Shown here: positions 7,217-15,251 of the stretch, one piece after another
Numbering within the stretch: the first letter of the stretch is position 1
Layout: each line of letters begins with the position of its first letter
NCBI GenBank assembly: GCA_022843125.1
Contig: JALHOG010000023.1
Span: forward strand, 1-64,000
Origin: Ilumatobacteraceae bacterium
GTDB taxonomy: Bacteria; Actinomycetota; Acidimicrobiia; Acidimicrobiales; Ilumatobacteraceae
Reading direction: 5' to 3'
DNA: 64,000 nucleotides
The notes under the pieces: generated by a model
What the model was told of the DNA's origin: nothing
Seen by the model: the letters and a program-made list of their open reading frames with translations, nothing else
The model's database searches: none
Position numbers and translations under genes: made by a program

Positions 7217-8347
7217 TCAGGTGCCGCTCGCCGGCGGCAGCGCCTGCTGCGACATGAACATCCAACCGTCGCGGGTCGCCGACACGGTGTCGGTGAAGGT
7301 GCCCATGCCGCTGTCGGCGAGGACACCGGCGAGCGGTGAGCCCGGCCATGTGTGGCCGCCCCCGCCGACCACGAACAGCTCGAGATCGGGGATGCCGTCG
7401 CACGCTCCGTAAGCGAGGCGGGTGACGTCGGTGCCGATCGCCGACTCCACGGCCGGCAGTTCACAGCCGAAGCCGGTCGCGAACTGCTCGAACTCGTCGC
7501 GGATCGACAGGGCGAACAGCTCACGGAGCGCGTCGGGCACGTCGGGGCCGAACAGTACGGAATCCCCGCCGGCGTACGGCACCACGCGGTCGTCGGTGCC
7601 GTGGTAGGCGCGATACGGGACGGCCCGCGCCGGGCTGCAGTCGTCGGCGTGCGTGAGCGCGGCGACCGATACCCCGGCGGCGATGCGTTCGGCGCGTTCG
7701 CACACGAGGCGCGCCGTGAAGTAGCCGCCGTTCGACATGCCGGTCGAGTAGACGCGGGCCGGGTCGCCACACCAGACGGTCGTGAGCTCGTCGATGAGCA
7801 CGTCGGCGAACGCCAGGTCGTCACGCTGGTCGTCGGTGTCGGCGTCGCCGATGAGCTGCCACGAGTTGGGCAGGTCGGGTGCGGCGAGACCGGTGGGGTG
7901 CACGACGATGAAGCCGGCCTCCTCGGCGAGGGTCTCGTAGCCGCTGAGTGCGGCCTGCTGGGCGCCATCAGACCCGAGCCCGTGGAAGTTCAGGACCACC
8001 GGTACCGGGAACGTCTCGATCGACGCTGGCACGAGGATCCGCACGGCGTACTCGGACCCGCCGGCGGCGAGCCGGATCTCCGACACGCCGCGGGCCGGCG
8101 GGGCGCACGCGGCGCCGTTGATCGGCGACGTGATGACCGGCGCTGTCGTGACCGGCGCTGTCGTGACCGGCGCTGTCGTGACCGGCGCTGTCGTGACCGG
8201 AGCTGCGGCGACGGGAGATGTGGGAGGCACGGTCACCCGCGGCGCCGTGGCCGGCCCGCTGGTCGGGGCACCGCTCGTCGACTCGCCGGAACAGGCTGCG
8301 AGCGCAGCGAGCGCGACGAACACACAGGTCGATCGGCGGGAACGCAC
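7217..8347 (-). CDS. Secreted LpqC/PHB-depolymerase-like esterase, lipoprotein
   Basis: 376 aa from the GTG at 8347. A signal peptide with the lipobox LAALAAC is followed by a Pro/Thr/Val linker made of a 15-bp repeat, then an alpha/beta hydrolase domain: oxyanion strand VLNFHGLGSDG, nucleophile elbow STGMSNGGYF with Ser, acid region HGTDDRVVPY and catalytic His in GGGHTWPGS. Homologues hydrolyse feruloyl or polyester-type esters outside the cell. CAGACT 7 nt before the GTG is a candidate leaderless -10 box. The gene is followed in the same orientation by the Ser-less paralogue, so the pair probably arose by tandem duplication. Confidence 0.87.
   Translation of the reverse strand: MRSRRSTCVFVALAALAACSGESTSGAPTSGPATAPRVTVPPTSPVAAAPVTTAPVTTAPVTTAPVTTAPVITSPINGAACAPPARGVSEIRLAAGGSEYAVRILVPASIETFPVPVVLNFHGLGSDGAQQAALSGYETLAEEAGFIVVHPTGLAAPDLPNSWQLIGDADTDDQRDDLAFADVLIDELTTVWCGDPARVYSTGMSNGGYFTARLVCERAERIAAGVSVAALTHADDCSPARAVPYRAYHGTDDRVVPYAGGDSVLFGPDVPDALRELFALSIRDEFEQFATGFGCELPAVESAIGTDVTRLAYGACDGIPDLELFVVGGGGHTWPGSPLAGVLADSGMGTFTDTVSATRDGWMFMSQQALPPASGT
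8134..8208. repeat. 15-bp tandem repeat in esterase linker
   Basis: Four identical copies of TGACCGGCGCTGTCG and one degenerate copy, in frame, coding for a TAPVT-type linker of the esterase lipoprotein. The copy number probably varies between strains. Confidence 0.8.
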
Positions 8348-8506
8348 GACGGCCAGTCTGGCAGCGCCACCGGGCTTTGCCTCGGCCGAGAAAATCGCCG
8401 ATCGGCGGTGACGTCGATCTTTAAGGTGACGCCGCAATCAGCCGACGAACACCCCGACCACATCACCCGGTCCCGCCGGAGTGGCGCAACGAGCAAAGGA
8501 CTCACG

Positions 8507-9025
8507 ATGACCAGGACCACCATGACCACCCTCGCCGCGGTCGCTCTCACCTTCGGCCTCACCGCGTGCGGTGGCGGCGACGGCGGCGGCGGCGACGCTG
8601 CTGCCGATTCGCCACTCGCGAAGGCGCTCGCAGCGGACCTGCTGGATGGTGACAGCCCCGTCGCCTCCGAGGAAGAGGCTCAGTGCTGGGCCGGTGGCAT
8701 CGTCTCGGAGATCGGCGAGGAGCGGCTCACCGAACTCGGCGTCACCGAGACCGACATCCCCGATCTCGCCGAGGCCGGATTCTCCGAAACCGAGATCTCG
8801 TCGATCGTCGATTCGATGTTCGAGTGCATCGACGTGCAAGCCGCATTCGCATCCGAGTTCGAGGCCGACTTCGGCGCCGAGGCCGCCGGCTGTCTCGCCG
8901 ATGCACTCGACGAGGAGTTCGTCAAGGAAGCCATGATGTCGGACTTCAACGGCTCGGATCCGTCGCCGGAGTTCATGGAGAACTTCCTCGACATCGCCGC
9001 GGACTGCGACATCCCCCTCAACTGA
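8507..9025 (+). CDS. Small lipoprotein, function unknown
   Basis: 172 aa. A signal peptide ends in the lipobox LTAC, followed by a Gly/Asp-rich segment and a predominantly helical, acidic domain with spaced cysteines (QCWAGG, FECIDV, AGCLADAL, ADCDIP) that may form disulphides. No Pfam-type family is recognised with confidence, although similar actinobacterial lipoproteins with repeated short helices are common. The ATG at 8507 has AAAGGA 6 nt upstream. It stands alone between divergent and convergent neighbours and is followed by two strong palindromes. Confidence 0.75.
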   Translation: MTRTTMTTLAAVALTFGLTACGGGDGGGGDAAADSPLAKALAADLLDGDSPVASEEEAQCWAGGIVSEIGEERLTELGVTETDIPDLAEAGFSETEISSIVDSMFECIDVQAAFASEFEADFGAEAAGCLADALDEEFVKEAMMSDFNGSDPSPEFMENFLDIAADCDIPLN

Positions 9026-9041
9026 TCAGCCCGGGCTGATC
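9024..9041. terminator. 18-bp perfect palindrome at gene end
   Basis: GATCAGCCCGGGCTGATC starts on the second base of the lipoprotein TGA stop and is its own reverse complement. It lies just ahead of the larger hairpin at 9058-9096 and may contribute to termination. Confidence 0.5.
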
Positions 9042-9057
9042 TCCCGACACGACGCCG

Positions 9058-9096
9058 CGAGGGCGTTCCGGGGCCGATGACCTCGGAGCGCCCTCG
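9058..9096. terminator. Bidirectional hairpin terminator
   Basis: CGAGGGCGTTCCG (9058-9070) pairs with CGGAGCGCCCTCG (9084-9096) with a single G-T type mismatch and a 13-nt loop, between two convergent genes (lipoprotein and glycogen phosphorylase). It is GC-rich without a long U-run, as is usual in actinobacteria. Confidence 0.65.
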
Positions 9097-9105
9097 TCGT
9101 CGCGA

Positions 9106-11133
9106 TCAGCGCTGGGCGGCGACCAGTGGGCGGTAGAGCAGGCGGTCGTAGTCGGCCACCATGCGTGCCGCCGGCACCTTCGGGCCGAGCGTCTCCCAGT
9201 TGTGCTGCATGCGGGCGATCCACGCAGCCGACGGCGTGCCGCGCGTGTCAGCGTGGAAGAGCGCAGCGATCTCGGCGAGCAGTGCCAGCGCGGCTGCTGA
9301 CTCGTCGTCGTCGCGCACCGATTCGTCGGTGGCTTCCGAGGTGGGGATGTCCCAGCCGTTCCTGCCGTCGCTCATCTCGGCCCACCAGCCGTCGAGGATC
9401 GAGCAGTTGAGCCCGCCATTGAGCGCCGCCTTCTCACCGCTCGTGCCCGATGCCTCGCGCGGGCGCACCGGGTTGTTGAGCCACACATCGCTGCCGAAGT
9501 AGAGCGCCCGGGCGACCCCGATGTCGTAGTCGGGGATGAAGCTGAAGCGGCCGTTGGCGGCGGCAGTGGATCCGTAGCCGACGATGTCGGCCAGCAGCGC
9601 CTTGCCGGGAACGTCCGCCGGGTGTGCCTTGCCGGCGAAGACGAAGTGCACCGGGCGATCGTCGTCGGCGAGCAGCGCGGCGAGCAGATCCGGGTGCCGG
9701 AGGAGCAGGTTGGCGCGCTTGTAGGTGGCGAACCGGCGGGCGAAGCCGATGACCAGCGCGTCGGGATCGAGCGTGGTCGTGGTGTGCGCAGCGATCAGGT
9801 CGGCGAGCGGGGCGCGGGTGGCGAGCCTCGTCGAGACGATCACATCGTTCGGGATGTCGACGACGCGCGCCCATGCCTCTGCGTTGCCGAGGTCCCATCC
9901 CTCGCCGAGCTGCGCATCGAAGAGATCCTGCAGCGCCGGGCTCACCCAGGTGCGGGCGTGCACACCGTTGGTCACCGACGAGATCGCAGCACCGCCGGGC
10001 ACGTTCGCGAACAGGTCGCGGCTGACCTCGCCGTGCAGCTTGGAGACGCCGTTGGCCTTCGCTGCGAGGCGCAGGCAGAACGCCGCCATGTTGAACACGG
10101 CGAGCCCGTCGTCGGGGTCGTCGCCGAGAGCGAGGAGGGCTTCGACTCGATCGCCCCACCTGTCGGCCCAGTACGCGAGGTGCGGCTCGATCATCGAGCG
10201 GTCGAACCGGTCGATGCCTGCGGGGACCGGCGTGTGGGTGGTGAACAGCACCTGCGGGATCACTGCTGAGACGGCGGCGGCGAGCGTGGAGCGTTTGCCG
10301 AGCTCGGTGCGGGCCCGATCGAGGAGCTCGAACGCCAGGAATCCGGCATGGCCCTCGTTGGAGTGGTACACCGCCGGCTTCCAGCCGTAGGCAGCGACCG
10401 CACGGGCGCCGCCGACACCGAGGACGAGCTCCTGTTCGAGCCGGTGGAGTCGGTCGCCACCGTAGAGCTGATCGGTGATGGCGCGATCGTGGGCGCTGTT
10501 GCCGGCGACGTCGGTGTCGAGCAGCAGCAGCTGGATCCGGCCCACGTCGAGACGCCACACCTTGGCGTAGACGGTGCGGTCTGCGATCGGGATCTCGACG
10601 GTGATCCGGGTGTCGACGCAGCCGAAATCGGTCGCACGGTACGTCTCGATCCGCTCCGCCTGCTGGCCGTCGGCCAGGTACTGGCGGAAGAATCCGTGGC
10701 GATAGAACAGGCCGACGGCGCCGAGCGACGTGGTCAGGTCGCTGGCCGACTTGAGATGGTCGCCGGCGAGGATGCCGAGACCGCCCGAGTACTGGGGAAC
10801 GACTTCGCTGATGCCGAACTCGGGCGAGAAGTAGACGACGTCGGGATCGGTGACCGTGGTGGCGGTGACCGCGTCGAGCGCCGACCGCTGGGAATGGACC
10901 GCAGCGACGAACTCGTCGTTGCCGAGCAGCGCGTCGAGCTGGGCGTCGTCGAGCGAGCGGACGGCGAGGGCCGGGTGCCGGTCGGGATCGGCGGTGGGGA
11001 GCGCGGCCAGGAGATCGGCGGTGCGGTACTGCCAGGTCCAGAGGTGATTGGAAGCGAGGGCCTCGAGGCTCTCGCGCATCGCAGTGCGGTCCACGGAATG
11101 CTCCAGAAGTGTCGGGGGTGCGGTGTCGTTCAC
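9106..11133 (-). CDS. glgP: Alpha-glucan (glycogen) phosphorylase, short GlgP type
   Basis: 675 aa, the length of the short alpha-glucan phosphorylase family (TIGR02094), smaller than classical glycogen phosphorylase. It releases glucose-1-phosphate from alpha-1,4-glucans in the cytoplasm. Visible motifs: DPDVVYFSPEFGISEVVPQYSGGLGILAGDHLKSASD (substrate and loop region, about 95-130; read here as a family signature), VYHSNEGHAGF, TTHTPVPAGIDRF, RRFATYKRANL and the PLP-lysine region SGTSGEKAALNGGLN. The GTG at 11133 is the longest sensible start; an ATG at 11079 is an alternative. Upstream lie direct repeats and a LacI-type operator-like palindrome, suggesting sugar-responsive control. Confidence 0.93.
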   Translation of the reverse strand: MNDTAPPTLLEHSVDRTAMRESLEALASNHLWTWQYRTADLLAALPTADPDRHPALAVRSLDDAQLDALLGNDEFVAAVHSQRSALDAVTATTVTDPDVVYFSPEFGISEVVPQYSGGLGILAGDHLKSASDLTTSLGAVGLFYRHGFFRQYLADGQQAERIETYRATDFGCVDTRITVEIPIADRTVYAKVWRLDVGRIQLLLLDTDVAGNSAHDRAITDQLYGGDRLHRLEQELVLGVGGARAVAAYGWKPAVYHSNEGHAGFLAFELLDRARTELGKRSTLAAAVSAVIPQVLFTTHTPVPAGIDRFDRSMIEPHLAYWADRWGDRVEALLALGDDPDDGLAVFNMAAFCLRLAAKANGVSKLHGEVSRDLFANVPGGAAISSVTNGVHARTWVSPALQDLFDAQLGEGWDLGNAEAWARVVDIPNDVIVSTRLATRAPLADLIAAHTTTTLDPDALVIGFARRFATYKRANLLLRHPDLLAALLADDDRPVHFVFAGKAHPADVPGKALLADIVGYGSTAAANGRFSFIPDYDIGVARALYFGSDVWLNNPVRPREASGTSGEKAALNGGLNCSILDGWWAEMSDGRNGWDIPTSEATDESVRDDDESAAALALLAEIAALFHADTRGTPSAAWIARMQHNWETLGPKVPAARMVADYDRLLYRPLVAAQR

Positions 11134-11177
11134 GGGTTGTCGATGGCGGGTTCGTCGATGGCGGGTTCGTCGATGAT
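11134..11177. repeat. 15-bp direct repeats before glgP start
   Basis: Three copies of about 14-15 bp (GGGTTCGTCGATGGC and variants) lie immediately upstream of the GTG start, inside the presumed 5' untranslated region. They may affect translation or mRNA structure; no function is assigned. Confidence 0.55.
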
Positions 11178-11202
11178 GGATCGTCGACGGATGAAGCTTG
11201 CG

Positions 11203-11243
11203 ACGTTACCGGACCCCGGCGACGCTGGAAAGAAAGCGCTTAC
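11203..11243 (-). promoter_or_regulatory. Candidate glgP promoter with LacI-type operator
   Basis: GAAAGCGCTTAC at 11232-11243 is a one-mismatch version of the palindrome GAAAGCGCTTTC, the typical operator core of LacI-family sugar regulators. On the minus strand it sits just upstream of a plausible -35 (TTCCAG, about 11226-11231) and -10 (TAACGT, 11203-11208). The rest of the 11134-11358 gap shows no gene. Confidence 0.42.
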
Positions 11244-11358
11244 AAGGGTTCGTCAGTGAGACGACATACCGGGCACGAAGCGTGCCGGTGCAGCCGCGCC
11301 CCGTGGACCGGCCGGACACGCGCCCGGCGGCGGCCGGCGGTCGGCGGGGCCTGGTGGC

Positions 11359-12099
11359 TCAGCCTGCGAGGAGCCCGATGACCTCGTTGCGGATCGGCCG
11401 CACCGCTGCCTTGGCTTCCGCTTCGTCGGCGATGGGCACGATCGCGACCTCGATGAGGTTGTTGCTGCCGGACGCACCGCCGACGACGGTCGTGACGAGC
11501 GAGTGGCCGCTGCCGTTGGTGCTCGGGGTCCAGAACTGGTCGTCGACCCGCGACGCCGCCTCGATCGCGAGCTGGCGGTACTCGATCGCAAAGGCGCTCT
11601 GGTCGAACTGGGCCGGTGTTGCGGCCATCGTGGCGATGAGGCTGAGCACCGCGGGCGCCGCCGATGCCGTGAGGGGGTCGACGAAGACGAACACTGCGGC
11701 GACCGCACCGTCGGCGTCGAGGGTGCCGCCGAGTATCCCGCTCGGGATCGCCTCCGCAGTGACGAAGCCGTCGCCACCCGACGGCAGCAACGGCCCGGTG
11801 GTCATCGCCGCGTCGGCGAGGCTGAGCATCGAGCCGGCAGGAATCGCCCCGGACGCGCCGACCGAGTCGAACGCGACGACGAAATCGCCGAGTGTGGCGA
11901 ACAGCGGTGCGGTCGGTTCGGCCGGGCGGTTCGACGCCGGGGCGCCGGTTGCGGGGGCCGCGGTTGCGGGGGCCGCGGTTGGGGGCGCCGGCGTGACATC
12001 GGCGGCGTCGTCTCCGCCGTTGCTGCATCCGCCGGCCACGACCGCAGCGACCACGATGGTGACGACGACACGGGCACGAAGGGGGCGTCGCTGGTGCAC
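11359..12099 (-). CDS. Putative lipoprotein, function unknown
   Basis: 246 aa from the GTG at 12099. The N-terminus VVVTIVVAAVVAGGC is a lipoprotein signal peptide with lipobox, followed by an Ala/Pro/Thr linker with a short repeat (TAAPA units). The mature domain (about residues 70-246) is mixed alpha/beta and ends EAKAAVRPIRNEVIGLLAG; no known family is recognised. TAGCGT 8 nt before the GTG is a candidate leaderless -10 box; the longer upstream frame to 12192 lacks coding character. It diverges from the nuclease-fusion gene at 12266. Confidence 0.72.
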   Translation of the reverse strand: MHQRRPLRARVVVTIVVAAVVAGGCSNGGDDAADVTPAPPTAAPATAAPATGAPASNRPAEPTAPLFATLGDFVVAFDSVGASGAIPAGSMLSLADAAMTTGPLLPSGGDGFVTAEAIPSGILGGTLDADGAVAAVFVFVDPLTASAAPAVLSLIATMAATPAQFDQSAFAIEYRQLAIEAASRVDDQFWTPSTNGSGHSLVTTVVGGASGSNNLIEVAIVPIADEAEAKAAVRPIRNEVIGLLAG

Positions 12100-12265
12100 G
12101 CCCCACGACGCTACGGCGCTTGCTGCCCGCCGGCACGGCCAATGGTGTCGCCGATGACACGTTGCGTGGTGGAATCGGATCGATTCGCACACTGTGTGAG
12201 CGTTCTGTCACGAATTCTTCAAGGGTCCTGGCGGGAACGGGCGTTCTCGTTGGAGAATCGTGCAA

Positions 12266-13792
12266 ATGACGACGGTTCCGATCCTCGAAGACGTGGACCG
12301 GGTTCCGGGACGGCCAGAGATCACGGCATGGAGGCGGGCGGCCCGATTGCACCAACACCTGTGGCGCGAGCAGCACGGGTGGCCCGTCGGCGCGCAACGC
12401 CGGCCCGCGCGACTCGGCGGCGGTTCTCGCTCCGTCGGCAGCCTCGTGGACGACGACGTCGCCCGCGAGAAGGGGACGAACTTCCTGCACCCGTCGGCGT
12501 TCGACGCTGCGGTCGAGCGTGTCTCGCTCCCCCAGCCGTTCCAGACGCTCGACGAATCGGCACTGTTCACCGATCTGCTCCACCCGACGGCGTTGGCCTG
12601 CAACCTGTTCGGACCGCTCTGGGCAGACGAGGCCCTCGCAGTCGCAGCCCTCGAGCGCTGGTTCCGGGACGCTGCGGGGGGCGATCTGCGGTGTGAGGTC
12701 TTCTTCGATTGGTCGCCGGGTCGCCGCAATCGGCGTTGGCTCGACGACGCCACTGCCTTCGACGCGGCGTTCCATCTCACCGGCAACTCCGGCGCCCGGC
12801 TGATCGGCGTCTCGGTGAAGTACCACGACTACCCGAGCGTCCAGCCGGTGGTCACCGACAGCGAGCGCCGCCTGGTCCGTCGGCCCGGCGACCGATTGCT
12901 GAAGGTCACAGAGCGCGCCAAGCTGTTCCGCGGCACCGACTGGCTCGACGAGGTCTTCGGGACCGACCTCGAGCGGATCTGGCGTGCACACGCCCTCGCC
13001 CACTCGTGCGCCCACATCGGGTCGGAGATCTCCTCCGCGCTGTTCGTGCTCGTCGCTCCGTCGGGCAACGTCGCGTGGGCAGATGCCGCCGAACGGTACG
13101 GCCGCCTGCTCACCACGAAAGCGCGATCCACCTTCGCGTTCCGGACGATCGAGCAGTTGATCGACCAGTCGGCCAACGTGTTGCCGCACGGGAGTGCGGT
13201 GCGCGAGCGCTACCTCGACGTCTCGGTCGCGACCCGGGTCGCGAAGCCGCCGGCGCAGCGAGCCGGCGGGCAGCACCTGTATGTGATCGGCGAGGTCGAC
13301 GGGCTCCCGGCGGTCAAGTTCGGCGTGTCCGACCGGCCTCGGTCGCGGATGTCCGACATCGCGACCGGCAACCCTCGCGAGCTCGAACTCCTCCACACCG
13401 AGGCGGTGCCCAACGCCAGGTGGGTGGCCCATCAGCTGGCGGAGGTGCTCGCGCCGTGGCGGCTCGACACCAACCCCGAGTGGTTCGATGTGCGCCATCT
13501 CGTGGTCACCGGCGATTGGCAGGGCTTCGTCGAACGGGCACTCACCGGGGCGATCGCCGACGCCGGTCCGTCACCGGTTCCGGCCGGTGTGCCCGGACAC
13601 GAACTGCTCCACGTGGATGGCAAGGTGAAGGCGTTCAAGCCGGTGTGCACCTGCGGCTGGCGCGGGCCCAGCGGCACCATTGCGGAATCGATCAGCGAGT
13701 TCGTCGCCCACCGCGATTCCCTCGAGACGCCCATCCCCGCCGACGCTTCGAGCATCGATCTGGAGGTTCGCGTCGCGTCCGACGCGACGTGA
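12266..13792 (+). CDS. Putative nuclease fusion: PGN_0703-like restriction endonuclease domain plus GIY-YIG-like domain
   Basis: 508 aa. The N-terminal half (about 60-280) has TDLLHPTALACNLFGPL, a WLDDATAFDAAFHLTG segment and VSVKYHDYPSV, which resemble the PGN_0703 family of predicted PD-(D/E)XK restriction endonucleases. The C-terminal region (about 330-410) reads HLYVIGEVDGLPAVKFGVSD, then SRMSDIATGNPRELELLH and WFDV, matching the GIY-YIG-like T5orf172/MUG113 domain. The tail carries a Cys-containing PVCTCGWRG motif. The fusion suggests a two-nuclease protein that cuts modified or foreign DNA, but neither activity is proven. No methyltransferase lies nearby. The ATG at 12266 (GTG at 12260 possible) follows a GAGAAT box. 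Confidence 0.6.
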   Translation: MTTVPILEDVDRVPGRPEITAWRRAARLHQHLWREQHGWPVGAQRRPARLGGGSRSVGSLVDDDVAREKGTNFLHPSAFDAAVERVSLPQPFQTLDESALFTDLLHPTALACNLFGPLWADEALAVAALERWFRDAAGGDLRCEVFFDWSPGRRNRRWLDDATAFDAAFHLTGNSGARLIGVSVKYHDYPSVQPVVTDSERRLVRRPGDRLLKVTERAKLFRGTDWLDEVFGTDLERIWRAHALAHSCAHIGSEISSALFVLVAPSGNVAWADAAERYGRLLTTKARSTFAFRTIEQLIDQSANVLPHGSAVRERYLDVSVATRVAKPPAQRAGGQHLYVIGEVDGLPAVKFGVSDRPRSRMSDIATGNPRELELLHTEAVPNARWVAHQLAEVLAPWRLDTNPEWFDVRHLVVTGDWQGFVERALTGAIADAGPSPVPAGVPGHELLHVDGKVKAFKPVCTCGWRGPSGTIAESISEFVAHRDSLETPIPADASSIDLEVRVASDAT

Positions 13793-13825
13793 ACGTCGAG
13801 GCTCCTGCGCCGATCGGTCGACCGC

Positions 13826-15223
13826 TCAGCCCGTCGACCAGCGGGCGATCTCACCGGTGCCGGGCTCGAAGTAGACGACAGCGGCCGTGCCCGTCCCCTC
13901 CGGCATCCCGATCTGGACGCTGCCCGCCGCGCACTCACCCGGCGCCAGTTCGATGGACGGGAGCGTGTCGCCCATCAGCACGGTGGTGCCCATCCAATGG
14001 TCGGCGCCGACCCCGAACCACCCGAGGGAGCTGACGGGCAGCGCGACGTCGCCGGCGCACACCTCGACGTTCACCCGGTTGTACTGGCGACCGGGATCAG
14101 GCCCGAAGAATTCGTCGAGTGGCGGAGCGGCGTCTTCGACCGACTGCACCGTCGCACGATGATTGGGACCCCACGTCACTGCGCTCCCCACCGGCACCGA
14201 GGCTGGCTGGAGTTCCGGCGCCAAGCGCTCGCTGACGGCCACAGCGCCCTCCGTCTCCCAGCGTGCGATCTCCGAGAACGTCGGGCTGGTGAGCACGATC
14301 GATGCGACGGGCGTTGCGGCCGGCATCTCGAACGTCACGATGCCGCGGATGCAGCCGCCGGGGGCCAGTTCGATGTTGACGATGTCGTCGGCGAAGAGGT
14401 AGTTGTCGGCGACGGTCGCGTCGGGCATGAACGCCGACCAGTAGAAGCTGTTCGTTGCGAATCCGTCGGGGCCGGCGCACGCCTCCACCTCGATCGCGGT
14501 GATCGTGTTGCCTGCGTCGGGCTCGAAGAAGTCGTCGCCGGGCGCGTCGAGATTGACGCTGTTGACGCGGACGAGGCTGCCGGCGGCACGGACCGTGGTG
14601 CCGACCGGGACCGCACCGGCCCTCCCGTCGGGGACGACGCCGGTCGGCGCGACCGGTGCAGTCGGGGCCGGCACGGTCGATGCGATGGGTCCCGCGACGG
14701 CGGTGGTGCCGGGCGCTCCGGTGGCGGGCGCTCCCTCGGTCGCTGGTGGGCTCGTCTCGGGCGGCGCGATCGCCGTCGTGCCGGGCACCGGCGTCGGCGA
14801 CACCGTCCCCTCGGTGAGGGGCGTCGAGTTCGCTGCTGCGCCGTCGGTGTTGTCGGCGCGTGCCGACAGCACGATCGCGATCGCAACGATCGCGCCGAGC
14901 AACGTCACGCCCACGACGAACCACAGCACTCTCCTGGACGTGCCGGCCTCCTGGATCAACGGGGTGGGCGCTTCGGGTCTCGACCCGAACGGCAGCGCAC
15001 GGTCGAGTGAGTCGGCACCGAACGGCGAGTTGACCGGTGTGGTCGTCGGCGGCGCGAACGGGGACGCTTGCAGCGGTTGCGTGATCGACGACGGTGGCGG
15101 TGGTTCGATCGGATTCACCGCAACAGCGCCCTGATCCGACACGTGCTCGGTCCACCGGCCACCGTCGTGGTACCGCATCTCGTGTCGTCCCAAGGGGTCC
15201 GGCCACCATCCCGCGTTGCTCAT
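13826..15223 (-). CDS. DUF2510 membrane protein with two DUF4352-like extracellular domains
   Basis: 465 aa. An N-terminal DUF2510 domain (GWWPDPLGRHEMRYHDGGRW, residues 5-24) faces the cytoplasm, then a Pro/Ser-rich linker, one membrane span (VLWFVVGVTLLGAIVAIAIVL, about 98-118), a long Thr/Pro/Ala linker, and two homologous beta-rich extracellular domains (about 200-325 and 335-465), each ending in EIARW and carrying paired cysteines, similar to DUF4352/telomeric-repeat-like Ig folds. Function unknown. The ATG at 15223 has GGAGG 5 nt upstream. It follows guanine deaminase by 28 bp on the same strand, so the two may share a transcript. Confidence 0.8.
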   Translation of the reverse strand: MSNAGWWPDPLGRHEMRYHDGGRWTEHVSDQGAVAVNPIEPPPPSSITQPLQASPFAPPTTTPVNSPFGADSLDRALPFGSRPEAPTPLIQEAGTSRRVLWFVVGVTLLGAIVAIAIVLSARADNTDGAAANSTPLTEGTVSPTPVPGTTAIAPPETSPPATEGAPATGAPGTTAVAGPIASTVPAPTAPVAPTGVVPDGRAGAVPVGTTVRAAGSLVRVNSVNLDAPGDDFFEPDAGNTITAIEVEACAGPDGFATNSFYWSAFMPDATVADNYLFADDIVNIELAPGGCIRGIVTFEMPAATPVASIVLTSPTFSEIARWETEGAVAVSERLAPELQPASVPVGSAVTWGPNHRATVQSVEDAAPPLDEFFGPDPGRQYNRVNVEVCAGDVALPVSSLGWFGVGADHWMGTTVLMGDTLPSIELAPGECAAGSVQIGMPEGTGTAAVVYFEPGTGEIARWSTG

Positions 15224-15251
15224 GTCCGCCTCCGGATCCTCGTGCTGGCCC

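Noticed and set aside
8134-8208. Regular tandem repeat as a possible CRISPR array
   Set aside because: The units are contiguous 15-bp copies without spacers and code for a protein linker.
9434-10558. Overlapping minus-strand Arg-rich frame within glgP
   Set aside because: Out of frame with the clear phosphorylase reading frame; no conserved motifs.
11240-13498. Very long minus-strand frame opposite the nuclease-fusion gene
   Set aside because: Arg/Gly-rich composition without motifs; it arises from codon bias of the real plus-strand gene and of the lipoprotein in another frame.
13816-13825. CGGTCGACCG palindrome as a terminator between convergent genes
   Set aside because: Only 10 bp without loop or T-run; too short to call.
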